Below are positions 43,514-54,959 of a stretch of 64,000 bases of DNA, one piece after another. The DNA is from Aspidapion aeneum. Taxonomy: Eukaryota; Arthropoda; Insecta; Coleoptera; Brentidae. The notes below the pieces were generated by a model. That model was given only the letters and a program-made list of their open reading frames with translations, made no database searches and was not told the origin of the DNA. Every line of letters starts with the position of its first letter. Position 1 is the stretch's first letter. The DNA is taken from positions 86,323,207 through 86,387,206 of the forward strand of contig OY755039.1 of the NCBI GenBank assembly GCA_963576565.1, read 5' to 3'. Both the position numbers and the translations under genes were made by a program.

Positions 43514-44214
43514 TCTGATTTTAATATTTGTTACTATAACTAAAAAAAATAGAGGTTGAACATTTCTAGGTCGGTTGAACATCCATGAAAAACTACCTCT
43601 TCTTTATAAAAGGAGCCACAAAAGTAGGGTTAAGAATGAGCGCGACCAAGATGCGACTGCAAAAAGTCTACGTTTCCAAAGTAGAAACAAGAGGTAGTAT
43701 CTACTTTAAAAGACGACACTAAAAAAAAGTCAAAGTATTTACGGCTTTCCAGTTGTTGCAAAAAGTTATTTTCTCTACATTATTACTTCAGATGTTACTA
43801 TGATGACACCAACTTTTGTGGTAATAATTAAAGTTATAATGCAGTTGTCGGATACACTTGTTTGCGACTTCAATGAAGCTTAAGTTTCTAGTGATAATTA
43901 AGTAATATAGAAAAGTCACTGCGACTACGAAATAACGACTAAAAAGAAAGTAAAACTTTGGCAACGTCCTATCATGGTAGGGAAGACTATCAGAATAGAC
44001 TATCAAGTAACAATCCTAAGAAGTAGTTTAGAGGGTCGTTTTTATGAAAGCTCTACTTTTTTGTGATACCAGATAGTAGACAGAACTAAAAAGTGCCGAA
44101 TTTTTATTGGAATCACCACATTTCTAGCATAAGATAGTAGCAAAGTCCTTGGAGCGTGTAGCCGCTACTATAAATGTTAGTTGGGTTAAGGCATACAAAT
44201 TAATTGAATTTAAT
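43514..44214. other. Unassigned stretch
   Basis: No gene or boundary is recognised. Scattered GTAGTATCTACTTT-like motifs suggest decayed repeats. Confidence 0.3.
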
Positions 44215-44335
44215 AAAATTCCTTTCATCACCCATTGCAAATGTCCTCTAATTTGCTGTAATTCCTTTGTAGTCCTCCTGTCATTTCCCCCCACCCTCAT
44301 CAAAAACCATATTCGCATAATTTTATCAAATATAG
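44215..44335 (-). repeat. Inverted dispersed copy of the 2440-2575 repeat unit
   Basis: Read on the minus strand it gives AAAACC/ATATGGTTTTTGA, GGGTGGGGGGAAATGA, AGGACTACAAAG, CAGCAAATTAGAGGACATTT and GCAATGGGT, matching 2455-2560 with few differences. Confidence 0.75.
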
Positions 44336-45117
44336 GGCGTATATATTTTTTAATACCCAAGTTTTGACCTTAGTTTAAAAATTCTTGAAATTTATTAAAA
44401 AATTGCATCTATATTGTGATGTTAGATTTTTATCACTTTAATTAGTCCTCAACACTGAAAAATTTGTTTTTTAGGAAACTGTCTAGAGCTCTGTCTAAAG
44501 GTTTTATAGATATTTTTGCCTATAGAGCCAAATAATTTTTTATATGTCACAAAAGACGCTGATGTTCATTTAGTCATTATTCGGTGGAAAATGGGAAAAA
44601 TTTTAAATTCTGTACCATTAATCAGAAGCTGAAAAAACATTACTTTCTGTGCTTTTGAAACGGGCGTAACAATGGAAGACAAAATTGTTTTTACTCTCCA
44701 ACAATTCATTTGTTATTAACGAATCTCCATTAATTAATTTAATGCGTTTGGTGCTCTTACAAGCACGACCTTGCTTAACTTCAATGTATCGATTATTCTC
44801 TATTCTGATTTATTTGGGTTAAGTTGGAACTTCTTCAAATTTTTGGTTTTCAGATTCTGGAAATTCCATAGAGATCTTCAAGACTCAAGTATTTTAAATA
44901 ATAGATTTATTGCTTTATTTTTATGTATTTATGCTATTGGCAAAACACAAAATAATATTTTATTAACGAATACTTTGGATTTTAGGTACAGTTTTAAATA
45001 AATAAAGCGATGCAAAACTTGTCCACACCTTTACTTTCATTGGCATCAACGAGGTATTTTAGTATGATATTGATATTTACAACAACAATTATAACATAAA
45101 TTATAATGCCATTAGCC
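44336..45117. other. Unassigned stretch upstream of a LINE tail
   Basis: No clear coding signal. The frame 44771-45001 shows no motif I recognise, though it may be decayed LINE sequence given what follows. Confidence 0.3.
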
Positions 45118-45405
45118 AGCCATTTGGACTTGATACTTTGGAAAGAAGAAGGACATATTCTGATGTTATAACTTTTTATAAAATATTAAACGGTATCTGC
45201 TTTTGTCCTTCTTTATTGGAGATTATCGGTTTCAACACTATTCAGCGTAGGCATAACTCGCCAATGTTTCGCATTCCCTTTCATCATGCCAATTATGGCT
45301 ATTATTCACCATTGACTCGTATTCTTCGTCAGTACAACTAAAACAATCTTGATCCATTCGCAGCCAGTCTTAGTTCCTTTAAGGGTAGTATTAGGGAATT
45401 ACTAT
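45118..45405 (+). pseudogene. C-terminal end of a Jockey/CR1-type LINE ORF2
   Basis: The frame reads FGLDTLERRRTYSDVITFYK, ILNGICFCPSLLEIIGFN, then RRHNSPMFRIPFHHANYGYY and PLTRILRQYN, a TAA at about 45341, then DPFASSLSSFKGSIREL. This order (L-x-x-R-R, a short helix, I-x-C-P-x-L-L, R-x-x-x-x-F, and a final P-S-L-x-S-F-K) is the usual end of ORF2 in this LINE group, and it parallels INCPKLLLLLN in the 22495-23460 remnant. The RT core is absent. One stop interrupts it. Identification rests on pattern memory, so confidence is moderate. Confidence 0.6.
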
Positions 45406-45526
45406 AGTATAGTTTTTGCAAAGTCACCTGAAATGCTCCTAATACGGGGTTCTATCGATTTCATGAAATTTTGCTTCAATCTGCCCTTCAAAAGTTATCC
45501 AAATTCATATAAAATCTTCCTGGTAT

Positions 45527-45723
45527 AATTTCAACCCTACCGATAGAGAAACGGCTCGGCTCTTGGCGGTCCTAGCACAAAGTATTTGTTTTCTGACCGA
45601 CCCAGCACAGGTGGATAGACGGTACAATTTCAACCCTCCGACAGAGAAAAGGCGGGACTCTTCGCGGTCCGACGACAAAGTATTTGTTTTGAGACAGACC
45701 CAGCCCACGTGGATACACGGAAC
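45527..45723. repeat. Tandem duplication, two 98-99-bp units
   Basis: Both units contain AATTTCAACCCT, CGA-AGAGAAA-GGC, GCGGTCC-A, ACAAAGTATTTGTTTT and GTGGATA-ACGG. They differ at about 20 percent of positions. Minus-strand frames across them are artefacts. Confidence 0.7.
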
Positions 45724-46217
45724 CTGATTGGCATATTTTTTTGAGACGGGCTTTTAATTGCTTTCAGGTGTTTCTTTCGGGAACCCTTTAGTCGGCAGTA
45801 TGCAGAGTTAGAAAATAAATCAGTGTCGTTTCTGTAGGTGTAGGAATAGAAAGTTTTATTTACGCCATAATTAAATGAAATAATTTTCATGAGTATATCT
45901 ACGCCGCCCATGTCACTTTCTTTAAAGGATATGCCGATGGTCGGCTTTAACCTTTGTTCACCTGACTTTGCAAAAACTATAAAACCTACAGTTCCTATAT
46001 TTTAATAACAGAGAAAATTTTTTGTCTTTAGTCAATTTTCTTAGTCCTAGTTTCCTTAGTATTGTTTTTTTTGTTTGTTTTAATTAGTTTTATTACTTTT
46101 TTTTTGCCATCTTTGCAATAAAATAAAATATATCCAGAATGGAATTAACACTTTATTTTTTTTTAAAGTAAATACCTACTATAAATAATAAGATTCACCT
46201 TGAAAAAACACTTTTAC
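45724..46217. other. Unassigned stretch
   Basis: It ends at ACAGGGTGTCTCAAAAAC (46217-46234), a typical insect MITE start without a visible partner. Confidence 0.3.
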
Positions 46218-46254
46218 ACAGGGTGTCTCAAAAACTTTTTATAGCTGATATAAA

Positions 46255-46420
46255 TCATGAGACACGAGAGACCAGACGAGGCGAGAAGAGAGAAAGGCTC
46301 TCTCGAGCGATAGAAGAGTTCTGTCATCGAGACGAGAGACCCATTTTATCTCGCATAACGAGACGAGACGAGAGAAGGCCTTCTCTCGTCTCGTCTTGTC
46401 TCGCGGCAAAACTACCTTCA
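46255..46420. repeat. GAGAC-rich simple repeat with a 34-bp perfect palindrome
   Basis: Degenerate GAGACGAGA runs over 165 bp. At 46362-46395 the left arm GACGAGACGAGAGAAGG meets its exact inverse with no loop, so the strand bias switches from GAGAC to GTCTC at the centre. The frames 46223-46528 (+) and 46239-46421 (-) are composition artefacts. Confidence 0.8.
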
Positions 46421-47100
46421 ATGCTTCTTGAAAAACTTATCTTAATTATTGGTTTAATATATGTTGTGGCTCTCCATGCATCACCTTCCATTTGGCTAAA
46501 ACAAATAGGTATTGGAGGTTTTTTCTAAATAGCGACTCAATTTATACTACAAACCACATCAGGCGAAAATTAATCGTCACCAACTAAGGAAAATATAAAT
46601 TTAAGTCGCGCAATAATGGCCAGAAATTTATTTTCCTGCGGCCTGCTTTGGGGAAATGGAAAGAATAGCAGACGCGTCTTTAGTCTCCATAGGAAGCATT
46701 TGTCACGTAACTGTCAACAAAAATTTTAGTACCGTCTGACTAACTTCAATGGTCTCGTTAAAAAAAAAATTATTATAATTTTTTAAATCTTTTTACTTGT
46801 GCCCGTCTGTATATAATAGTTATTTTTGTATCAAAGCCGAAAAGGCGTAATGAATAACATTTTTCCTTGAGACCAACTGCCAGAGGTTCAAGCAAGATTT
46901 TTGGTTCGAACAAAGTAACTAAACAAGTTGTAAGTTAAGTATTTTATTATATTGAAAAATAAAAATATTTGAAAATCCTTTGTGCTTTAAAATTAAGTAA
47001 GTACCAGTTTTTTATCATCTACATATTTTATCAAATGATGGCGCTAAAGTTACTCTCACATACAACAGACGTAAACAACTGTATAAATATTATTGGTTAA
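46421..47100. other. Unassigned stretch
   Basis: No gene or element boundary is recognised. Confidence 0.35.
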
Positions 47101-47870
47101 GGCGGGCTCAAACGACTCGTGTACTAGGCAAATACCATATACGTAATATTCCAATACTCCTTGTTACCTGTTTACACAATGGTTGGCGTTTGATGCAAAC
47201 ATTCAAAAATAAAGGTACGAAAAATGCACAGATACCAAATTTACATAGATAGAGTTTTTGTCAACTATACGCCGCCGCCGATGATTTGACGTAACGAATA
47301 CAAGAATAAAATAATATTCATGCGTAAAAGTATAACCAATCAGGACATTTTATCTTAAGGACCGCAAAAAGGATAGACTTATACCCATTGATATTGCTAT
47401 TTTAAATATATTTGCGTTCTGCATCGTAAGGTACCGTAGGTATTGCAATAAGACGTACTATATAGAAATAATATGTATATGTCTTTAAAAGCAACCAATC
47501 AGGTCTTTTTTGCTTAAAGACCTCAAAGCTCTCATGTTTGCATCATGAATGGGCAGTTACCGTGGGTATTGGAATATTATGTATATAGCAAATACACAAT
47601 TATTTGCGTACTTGGCAAGTATACGAGCTTTGCGAATTGCGATAGCAAGCAGAGCGCTCACACGACGTGTACAATTTACAAGTACGAGAGAGATGTACTT
47701 GGCAAGTGTACGAATAATCGTGAGCTCTTTGACTCGGCCCATTTTTACTGACCACAAATGGAAAACAAACGAGTGACAAATAATTGTACAAGTAACCCAC
47801 TCACACGACATGGCAAGTATACGCAAGTAACAATTATTCGCCAAGTACACGAGTCGTTTGATCCCACGCG
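47101..47870. mobile_element. TIR element with CAAACGACTCGTGTAC ends
   Basis: The left GGCTCAAACGACTCGTGTAC and complement of the right GGATCAAACGACTCGTGTAC are followed by TTGGC-AATA. Subterminal copies of CTTGGCAAGTATACG and TTGGCAAGTGTACG occur at 47612, 47699 and 47812. Overlapping frames on both strands (47545-47850) merely cross these motifs. No target duplication is obvious. Confidence 0.65.
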
Positions 47871-47887
47871 CTCCGCTTATTTACGTT

Positions 47888-48950
47888 TCCGTGCTCATTT
47901 CATGTCGGCGCGGTTTTGAAATAGACAGGGAATCGTTACAATATATTTGGGTTCAAATACGTGTTGATTTTAAGAGTTTTGATCTCGAAATGAGCACGGA
48001 TCTGTAAGAGAACATCGCTCAATAAACTATTACAAAAGCGTATTCAACTGTCAGGTTAAAACGCTAACATAACGAAAGCTAATCAATCAAATCTAACCGA
48101 ACCGACCCAAAGCAAACTGAAACAATAATTTTTTTCAAAAAAAAAAACTTTCCTGATTTCCTACCCGGGAACCTAGAGGATGTGAATCCGAACCGAAACG
48201 AACCAAATTGACCCAAACCGAACCGAATCGAACCAAAGCAAACTGAACCAACAATTAAAAAAAAACTTTTCTGACTTGTTTATCGGGATCCTAGAGGGTG
48301 TGAATGAATAGTGTTGTAGTTTAGTTTTGTTAGGTTAGGTTTGGTTCGGTGTAGTTAGGATCGGTTCGGTTAGGATTCACATCCTCTAGGATCCCGGGTA
48401 GGAACTGAGGAAAGTTTTTTTTTTGAAATTATTGGTTCAGTTTGCTTTGGTTCGGTTCGGTTAGATTTGATTGATTAGCTTTCGTTAGGTTAGGTTTTTT
48501 AAACTTTCTACTTTCATGTGGTTAGAAATCAAGTGAAAATCATTTGAATCATTAAAATTTATTAATAACAGAACAACATCTGTCGTCGTAGTTGCCGGTG
48601 TAAGACAATGAATACATACACAACTTTGCAGGTATAATTAATGGAAGAGTGTTCTTCAAACTTCAAAGAATTTCAAAATCTTGAGTAATATTAGTACAAA
48701 TACTTTTAAACTGCTCCATAATTTTCATATTAACAACCATGTAACCTCAAAATCAAACTAATAAACAACCTGAATCCAATTTAAGTTTCAAATGTGCACT
48801 AATAAGTAAACCCCTGCGCTGCGTAATTCAAGACAAATCCGTGCCTTGTTCGAGACTCGGCACCTTAAAATCAACACGCATTTGTAACCAAATATGTTGC
48901 AACATTTCCGTGTCTATTTCAAAACAGCGCTGCACGGAAACGTAACTACG
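47888..48950. repeat. Inverted 125-bp pair flanking a palindromic MITE
   Basis: The left 47888-48012 (TTTCCGTGCTCATTT, TTTTGAAATAGACA-GGAA, GTGTTGATTTTAAG, GCACGGAT) is inverted at about 48829-48950 (ATCCGTGCCTTGTTC, CTTAAAATCAACACGCATTT, TGTCTATTTCAAAACAG, GCACGGAAACGTAA). The GGTTC MITE copy 3 lies between the two arms. The pair is probably the arms of an older foldback element. Confidence 0.65.
48060..48560. mobile_element. GGTTC-pentamer palindromic MITE, copy 3
   Basis: Both arms are present. The left arm is partly duplicated, with two copies of CAAAGCAAACTGAA-CAA and two of the GAGGATGTGAA / GAGGGTGTGAA block, before the centre near 48310. The right arm has GGATTCACATCCTCTAGGAT, AGTTTGCTTTGGTTCGGTTC and CATGTGGTTAGAA. 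See 3549-4041. Confidence 0.75.
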
Positions 48951-49349
48951 CATCCCGGCTTTACACAACCTAAATGCATTTAGTCTTGTTTGAGCTTGGC
49001 ATGGTCCGGTTATATCTGCGGGCGTTAAACCACGAACCTGGAGGTGCCAATTCAAAAAATTCAAAACAGACGTGCAAAGGCTAGTGGCGCGTCAGAGAAT
49101 ATGGGTTTTTCGGGTAGGGGACAATTCGCCACGGCCGATCCACGCCGCCGATTCGCCGCGGGGACAATTCGCCAGCGGCCGATTCGCCGCGGGGACAATT
49201 CGACGCGAGATTCTTTATTTTATGATATTACCATTCGCAATTGTTTAAACATTTTTATTCAGCTTGACTTCATATATAGTTCGGGGCCTAAGACAGAAAT
49301 TTAGGGGCTTGTCTGCATTTTTGCGTACCGTGACGAAATTTGGCACAGT

Positions 49350-51400
49350 GGTAGCAGACACCTAGAAATGCCATGTCAAGATACAGGGACGTACTTGAGG
49401 TGAGGCAGGAACAATTGATAAATTAAATATTAAACTAGTTTTGCGTACAATTTTTGTTCCTTTAAACTTATTTATTTGTAAAAGTGGAATAAAGTTTATA
49501 GAATTTTTAATTTTTAACATAATCTGCCAATTCTTGGACACCAAAACATACACTTTTAATAAAATTACCTAATTGCATCCTGTTTCAGATTGGTTGTCAG
49601 AAGTGATAATTAAATAGATATTTGAGAAATAATGATAATGCACATTATGTAAAACATATTTTTTATAAAATCAAAATTACTGTATTTTTCATTAATAACT
49701 TTTTACTTAAAAAGAAAAAGTCATAAGAGAGCTTTTATTTGTATTTAAGAAAATCGATTGCTGGTTCTGTATACTATGTGTATCTTTCAAAAAATTTTTT
49801 TTTACTATAACTTACCTACGCGTCGTTTAATTTTGTTGTTGTTTCAACAATTTAATGCGGAAAAAATGTAAAAAATTTGCCTAATTACTTAACCGACCTT
49901 GTAGTTTTGATAATAACAGAGTTAACAATATTGGCCACTTTAATTTGAATACCCTGTATGTTTTAAAGTCTCTAACTAACAGCTATATAGGTGATTACCA
50001 GTTTAACTTTCTACTGTATATTTTCTTATTTTATAAGTGCTGGGAATAAAGTTTTACATATTTAAAAAATATATATATATTGACAAAAGAAAATCCCTAT
50101 ATTTTCTTCCAATTACAAAGCTAAATTAAACAATGTACACCATGTGAGAAAGGCGTTCTTCTAGTTTTGAAAAGTAGTAAAATTAAGAAGGTATTTTAAA
50201 CTGCATAACCGGTATGATCCAAAGTTTGAGACTACTACTTTTTACATGGTTTTTTTAATATCACCTTGTATCTTTCAGCATATTATTAAATTACACAAAC
50301 ATTAATTTTATATCATAGCCTATAATAAGCCGACAAATTGTGTCAAGTTTCATTGCAAAATTCTTATTAACGCAGTAGCTAAAATAAATAATCTAAAAAA
50401 ACAGTAAAAATAACAGCAAAGTTGTTGTCGCCCAATATATACGTTCAGAAAATGGTAATGATGTAGCACTTATCACAAAAATAGAGTCCGATAAATGTTT
50501 TATTAAGAAGAATATAGCGATTGCAATGAGATGTGTATTTGACATATCTAGAGTTATTTGAATTTTCAGCAATAAAATAAAAAATTACGAAAATACTTTA
50601 TTGACTAGTAACTTTTTAACACTCTGTACAAAAAGTTTTATTTAAAAAAATTAAAGCTGTACTAGTATTGTTGTAACGCGGTGACTTAAAGTTTTCCATA
50701 GTGATTTGTAAGGCTGTCATAAAAAAAACTGCTTAAATTGATCATAAAAATGTTACTTATTTTTAAAAACACCCTGTATTTTTAACAGTTTAACCTAAAT
50801 TTAATTATCTTTTCATAAAATATAAATAAAATCTAAGTATCTTTTATTTCGTATATATTTTTTGAAATTATCGTTACTTCTAAGATATCCACATACCTTT
50901 CCATCTTTTTAGATTTTTTTAATTTAGAATTATTAATTAAAACCCACCTGTACTCCGACCCTGTATATGTCACACCAGTCCAGCAATACTTGTTTTAAAG
51001 AGAAACAATATTAAATGCTCACAGTAAATGTTAGCAAGTTTTCTTGCATAACTCACCGCCTGGAAATTTTTTTTCTACTCAACTTTCACACCACAAATTT
51101 AAAAAAAAAGAAAAAATAATTATTTTTTTATTTCTTAGAGGAAAATAAAGCAATATAATTTTTTTATCGCCTAAAATAAAAGCGTATATGTCCTTAAAAT
51201 TGGTGCCAAGTTTCATTGCTCTAGCTTTACATTTGAATTTTATACAGAATTTTAATGAGATAGATGCAATTAAAAATAAAACACCCTGTATCTTTGCTCT
51301 GCACTGGGTTCGAGATGAGCACTACTTCGTAAAATAATACTATAGTGTTGTATTATAATCGTGCTAAATTTCATTATGGTACGCAAAAATGCAGACAACA
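49350..51400. other. Interior of the 2.9-kb element with recurring ACCCTGTAT phrases
   Basis: ACCCTGTAT or a close variant occurs near 49955, 50268, 50632, 50770, 50960 and 51283, each in otherwise dissimilar AT-rich sequence. No transposase or other gene is seen. Confidence 0.4.
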
Positions 51401-51416
51401 GTGGCTTAGGCTCCGG

Positions 51417-51904
51417 ACTAATAATATATTTGTTTATTTGTTTGGTTATAACTTTTTTCAAACATTTCCAACAAAGTATTTGGTGGTTAGTATACAATTG
51501 AATATTTTTTTTATTAAAAAAATAAATAAAATTATGATTTCTAATTTAAACTTTTAAAAAATCAAAATGGCGGTTCCAAAATGGCGCATTTTCCCATTTA
51601 TGAACCGATTTGCATCAAACTCGGAATTTTGAGATCTTTCAGGTCGCTAATTATTATTTTTAACCTAAATTTATTAAAATAAAATGGCGAATCCAAAATG
51701 ACGGACTTTCCCATTTATGAACCAACATGCATCACATTCGGAACTTTGAGATCTTTTAGGTCGCTGATTATGATTTCTAAATTAAACTAAAAAAAATCAA
51801 AATGGCGGTTCCAAAATTGTTGGATTGTATACTAACCACCAAATACCTAGTTGGAAAAGTTTGAAATGAGTTATAACCAAAATAATAAACAAATATATTA
51901 TGAA
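51417..51904. repeat. Inner palindrome enclosing a 122-bp tandem repeat
   Basis: AATATATTTGTTTATTTGTTTGG and AGTATTTGGTGGTTAGTATAC at 51421-51495 are inverted at 51823-51904. Between them, two and a half direct units carry CAAAATGGCGGTTCCAAAAT, TTTCCCATTTATGAACC and TTTGAGATCTTT-AGGTCGCT (starts near 51563, 51684 and 51797). Confidence 0.75.
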
Positions 51905-52056
51905 GTCAAGTTAAATAAAAATGTTTAAACACTTGCCAATGGTAATATTATAAAACAAAAAATCTCGCGGCGAATTGTCCCTGCGTCGAATTGGCCGGCG
52001 GCCAATGGTCGCGCGGCGAATCAGCCGCGGCGAATTGTCCCATACCCGGGTTTGTC

Positions 52057-53661
52057 AACGGTAAATTAGCCATTTCATTCCAGAAGAAAGATTGATTGAA
52101 GCCGTCTGTCACTAGCCGACTTCTGACTGTTTAATTTTTCTTTTATATTTTGGTCAATGGTATAGAATAAATCACAGCCTACTTGTCATCGCTTGCCAAT
52201 AGACGTTTTACCAATAATGCCTTAACAAACATATTTAGGAAAGTAAATTTAAGGGGGCAAAAATTATCCCAAAGACTTACCCTCAGAAAACAATGATATC
52301 CCATTTTTTGCCAAATCTTTATCCTAATTGAAATAGAACACGAAAAAGCGCTACTGAGACGAAATTTTGCTGAGTGGATATTTAAAGCATTCTTAACAAA
52401 CGTATCTTTGCAGTTTTTGACAAATTTATCTTGTTCAAAAAAAAAAGTTGTAGGTTAAACACAAGTATTTTTAAAAAAATTGGCATTTCAGTAGCCTTAA
52501 GGTGTTATAGAAAACTGTAGCGAAACTATTTAATTTTTGTATTTTTAAAAAAATACAAAAGAAAAATTAAAAATCCAACAAGATACGTTAAACAATTTTA
52601 AAAAAATTATTTTATATCAAGTGAAAAAATGTTTCGATTAGTTTTTTATAGACAAAATCTATTAGGATTTATGAAAGCATTGTCAATTTTATATTTAATG
52701 CAGGACACCAAATTAGACAAGAGCATCAACCTTCTGACTGAGGCTCCTCCCCCCCATATACCGGGGCTCAGTCAATTCGATTGAGTAAATTTAATTAGGA
52801 TCACGTGAGCCGGATTTTCAGATTATTTTTAGAGTTATTTTTAACAAACAAAATCTTACCGTAATAGATCTCTTGTGCGTATAAAATAAATATAAAACAG
52901 ATTTAAAACGTTACAAACTTTAATGAATACAAAATAAAACTTTGTTGCAATTTACAAATTGTTACAGGACTTTTCTTATGACCTATAAAACAAACAAGAC
53001 CCAAAATATAAAAATAAAACTTTAACTTACCAAAATAACAAACCGCAAAATATTCTTCAATTATAAAAATCTTATGTTTCTTTATTAATAATTAGTTTAG
53101 AGGTTTTAGTTTAAGTTCAACAAATTTAGAATGTGACTACCGACTTGTCTCCTCAAAGTTTGAGTTTTTATTAACGGTAGGTTGGACCTAAATAATTCAT
53201 TATCCCCTCTTTGATGAGCTTGGAGGAACCAAGTCAGTGGCGTTGCTGATAATCCTAAAGTTTACTTTAAATTATGAGCTAAACAAAATAACCTAAACAA
53301 AAACAGAGATAAAATACATTTTATAGACAACATTTTCGTATGTCACAGGGTCTCCATATCCAATTACTTTGAAGGGAAAACCCTCTCTCTACTTGGTGTC
53401 TCCCCACGCTTTACCATTACAACTCCCACTCTTCACTTTTCGGTAGTTTTTCACGCATCAACCACCTGCTGTGTAGTAGGCGGCAACCAAATGTTTACCA
53501 TTTTGGAGGAAGGCGGAATCACTTTCTTATCTCTGCAAAACCATGTTTTGCGCTTTTCGTTGTTCTAAGCTGGTTTCGTACAGTGGCACAGTCAAAGGGA
53601 ATTTACATTCCTGACAATATCCTCATCTGTGTTTGTTATGATATTAGTTTTACTGTAGTTC
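52057..53661. other. Unassigned stretch
   Basis: It is AT-rich, with no gene. AAGTCAGTGGCGTTGCTGAT near 53232 resembles a hAT end without a partner. Confidence 0.35.
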
Positions 53662-53838
53662 ACTGACAAGCCCAGTGTTACACTCATTGCAAATTTTTTG
53701 GCACGGGCTCTCCGAGCTCGTGTTGCACTAGTGAATTTTTTTATTCTTTTGAAACTGCTCTAAGGCAATTTTTTGACAGCACCAAAGCAGTGTCAGTGGA
53801 CCACGAGTGGCCCACTAACTTTCCCAAAAGAATTCGCT
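53662..53838 (-). mobile_element. Truncated second copy of the GCGAATTCTT MITE
   Basis: It is inverted relative to 22654-22838: CACTGACAAGCCCAGTGTTA, GGCACGGGCTCTC, GCTCGTGTTGCACTAGTG, TTTTTTGACAGCACCAAA, AGTGTCAGTGGACC and GTGGCCCACTAACTTTC, ending AAGAATTCGC. The other end is missing. Confidence 0.7.
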
Positions 53839-54955
53839 ATTAGTTTTCACAACTTCCACGACAATAAACTTTTCTAATTGGGGAAAGATCCTGTACACAT
53901 TTCTTCCAGATGCAGTGTTTTGTATAAGGTTTATTTCAGTAGAAGTTGTACGTGGTCGAAGGACCTCCAAGTGATGGATTGTTAACGCAGGAAAACACAA
54001 AAGCACGTGATGAAGTCCTGCTATCTAGTCGCGTGCTAGAGGCGGTTAGAAGCAATAATGCTTTCTCAGTTTCTAAACCAGCAAGCGTGGGGTTTTATTT
54101 CGTAAATTAGAACGGGTTTTAGGGTTTAAGTGTATAGGCCGGACATTCTTTACGACACAGATAAATTTGGGAAGGACGCTGCATGATAAGAAAAAAGAAA
54201 CAGGAATGTAGACTTAGAGGGATCCAAACAAAATAGAATATAGGCAGAACATTTTGAAAATTAAGGTATTTTATGGATATTCGCATGAATACGTAAATAA
54301 CCTATTACATTACTGGACCGGAAACGTGAATCTTACAGGTCGACCCAAGAAATTTACAGAGTAAGCCAAAGGCGAAACCATTAATCTTGGGGGACATGTA
54401 AAAAAAAGACCTGCAGTCAGTTTCCGGTTGTGCATCGTGCAAATGTTTTTTAACTGGCAAAAAACTCCAGAAAAATTTTCAATATATAAATATTAATTTG
54501 TTTAGCAGACGTATTAACAACACAAGCATACTACAAAGCTATTATACTTGCAATCAGTAAACCAATACGTTACGTTAAAATTTGCCATTTTACAAGTTGG
54601 ACTAAATGTTTAATATTTTAGATTATTTTGATAGAAATGATCATCTCCAATGGCTGGTTCCTTTCCGGCCACTTGTTGAGACCGGAAAGATTTCCCAAAG
54701 GACCTACTTGTAAACCCTTTAAAAAATTATTTAAAGAATGTTTATTTTTCAGACGTGTAAATAAAACTTTTAGATGGTATTAGTACCTAGGTATATAAAA
54801 CTTTTCAGAACGACCGTTCTAGTGAATATTTTTTGGAACTTATTTTCTTAGTTTATGTATGTATATGAATAACTATGTTCTCTTAATAATAATAATCAAC
54901 AATTTTTCATCCTGGTGATGATTTTCCGATGCTATGGTAGTTTTACTGGAGTGAT
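53839..54955. other. Unassigned stretch
   Basis: No gene or repeat boundary is recognised. Confidence 0.35.
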
Positions 54956-54959
54956 GAGG

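Larger units (their letters stand above)
49112..52047. mobile_element. 2.9-kb foldback element with GC-rich CGGCGAATTGTCCC ends
   Basis: The left GGGTAGGGGACAATTCGCC and complement of the right GGGTATGGGACAATTCGCC open arms of about 170 bp. These continue through repeated GCCGCGGGGACAATTCGCC-type units, GCGAGATT, ATATTACCATT, GTTTAAACATTTTTAT and GACTTCAT. Flanks GGGTTTTTC (49103-49111) and GGGTTTGTC (52048-52056) match at 8 of 9 bases, a probable 9-bp target duplication. The interior is AT-rich and non-coding. Nine-base flanks and long arms recall Mutator-like elements. Confidence 0.8.

Noticed and set aside
46223..46528. 101-codon arginine/glutamate-rich frame
   Set aside because: It arises from GAGAC simple repeat, with an equally open frame on the opposite strand.
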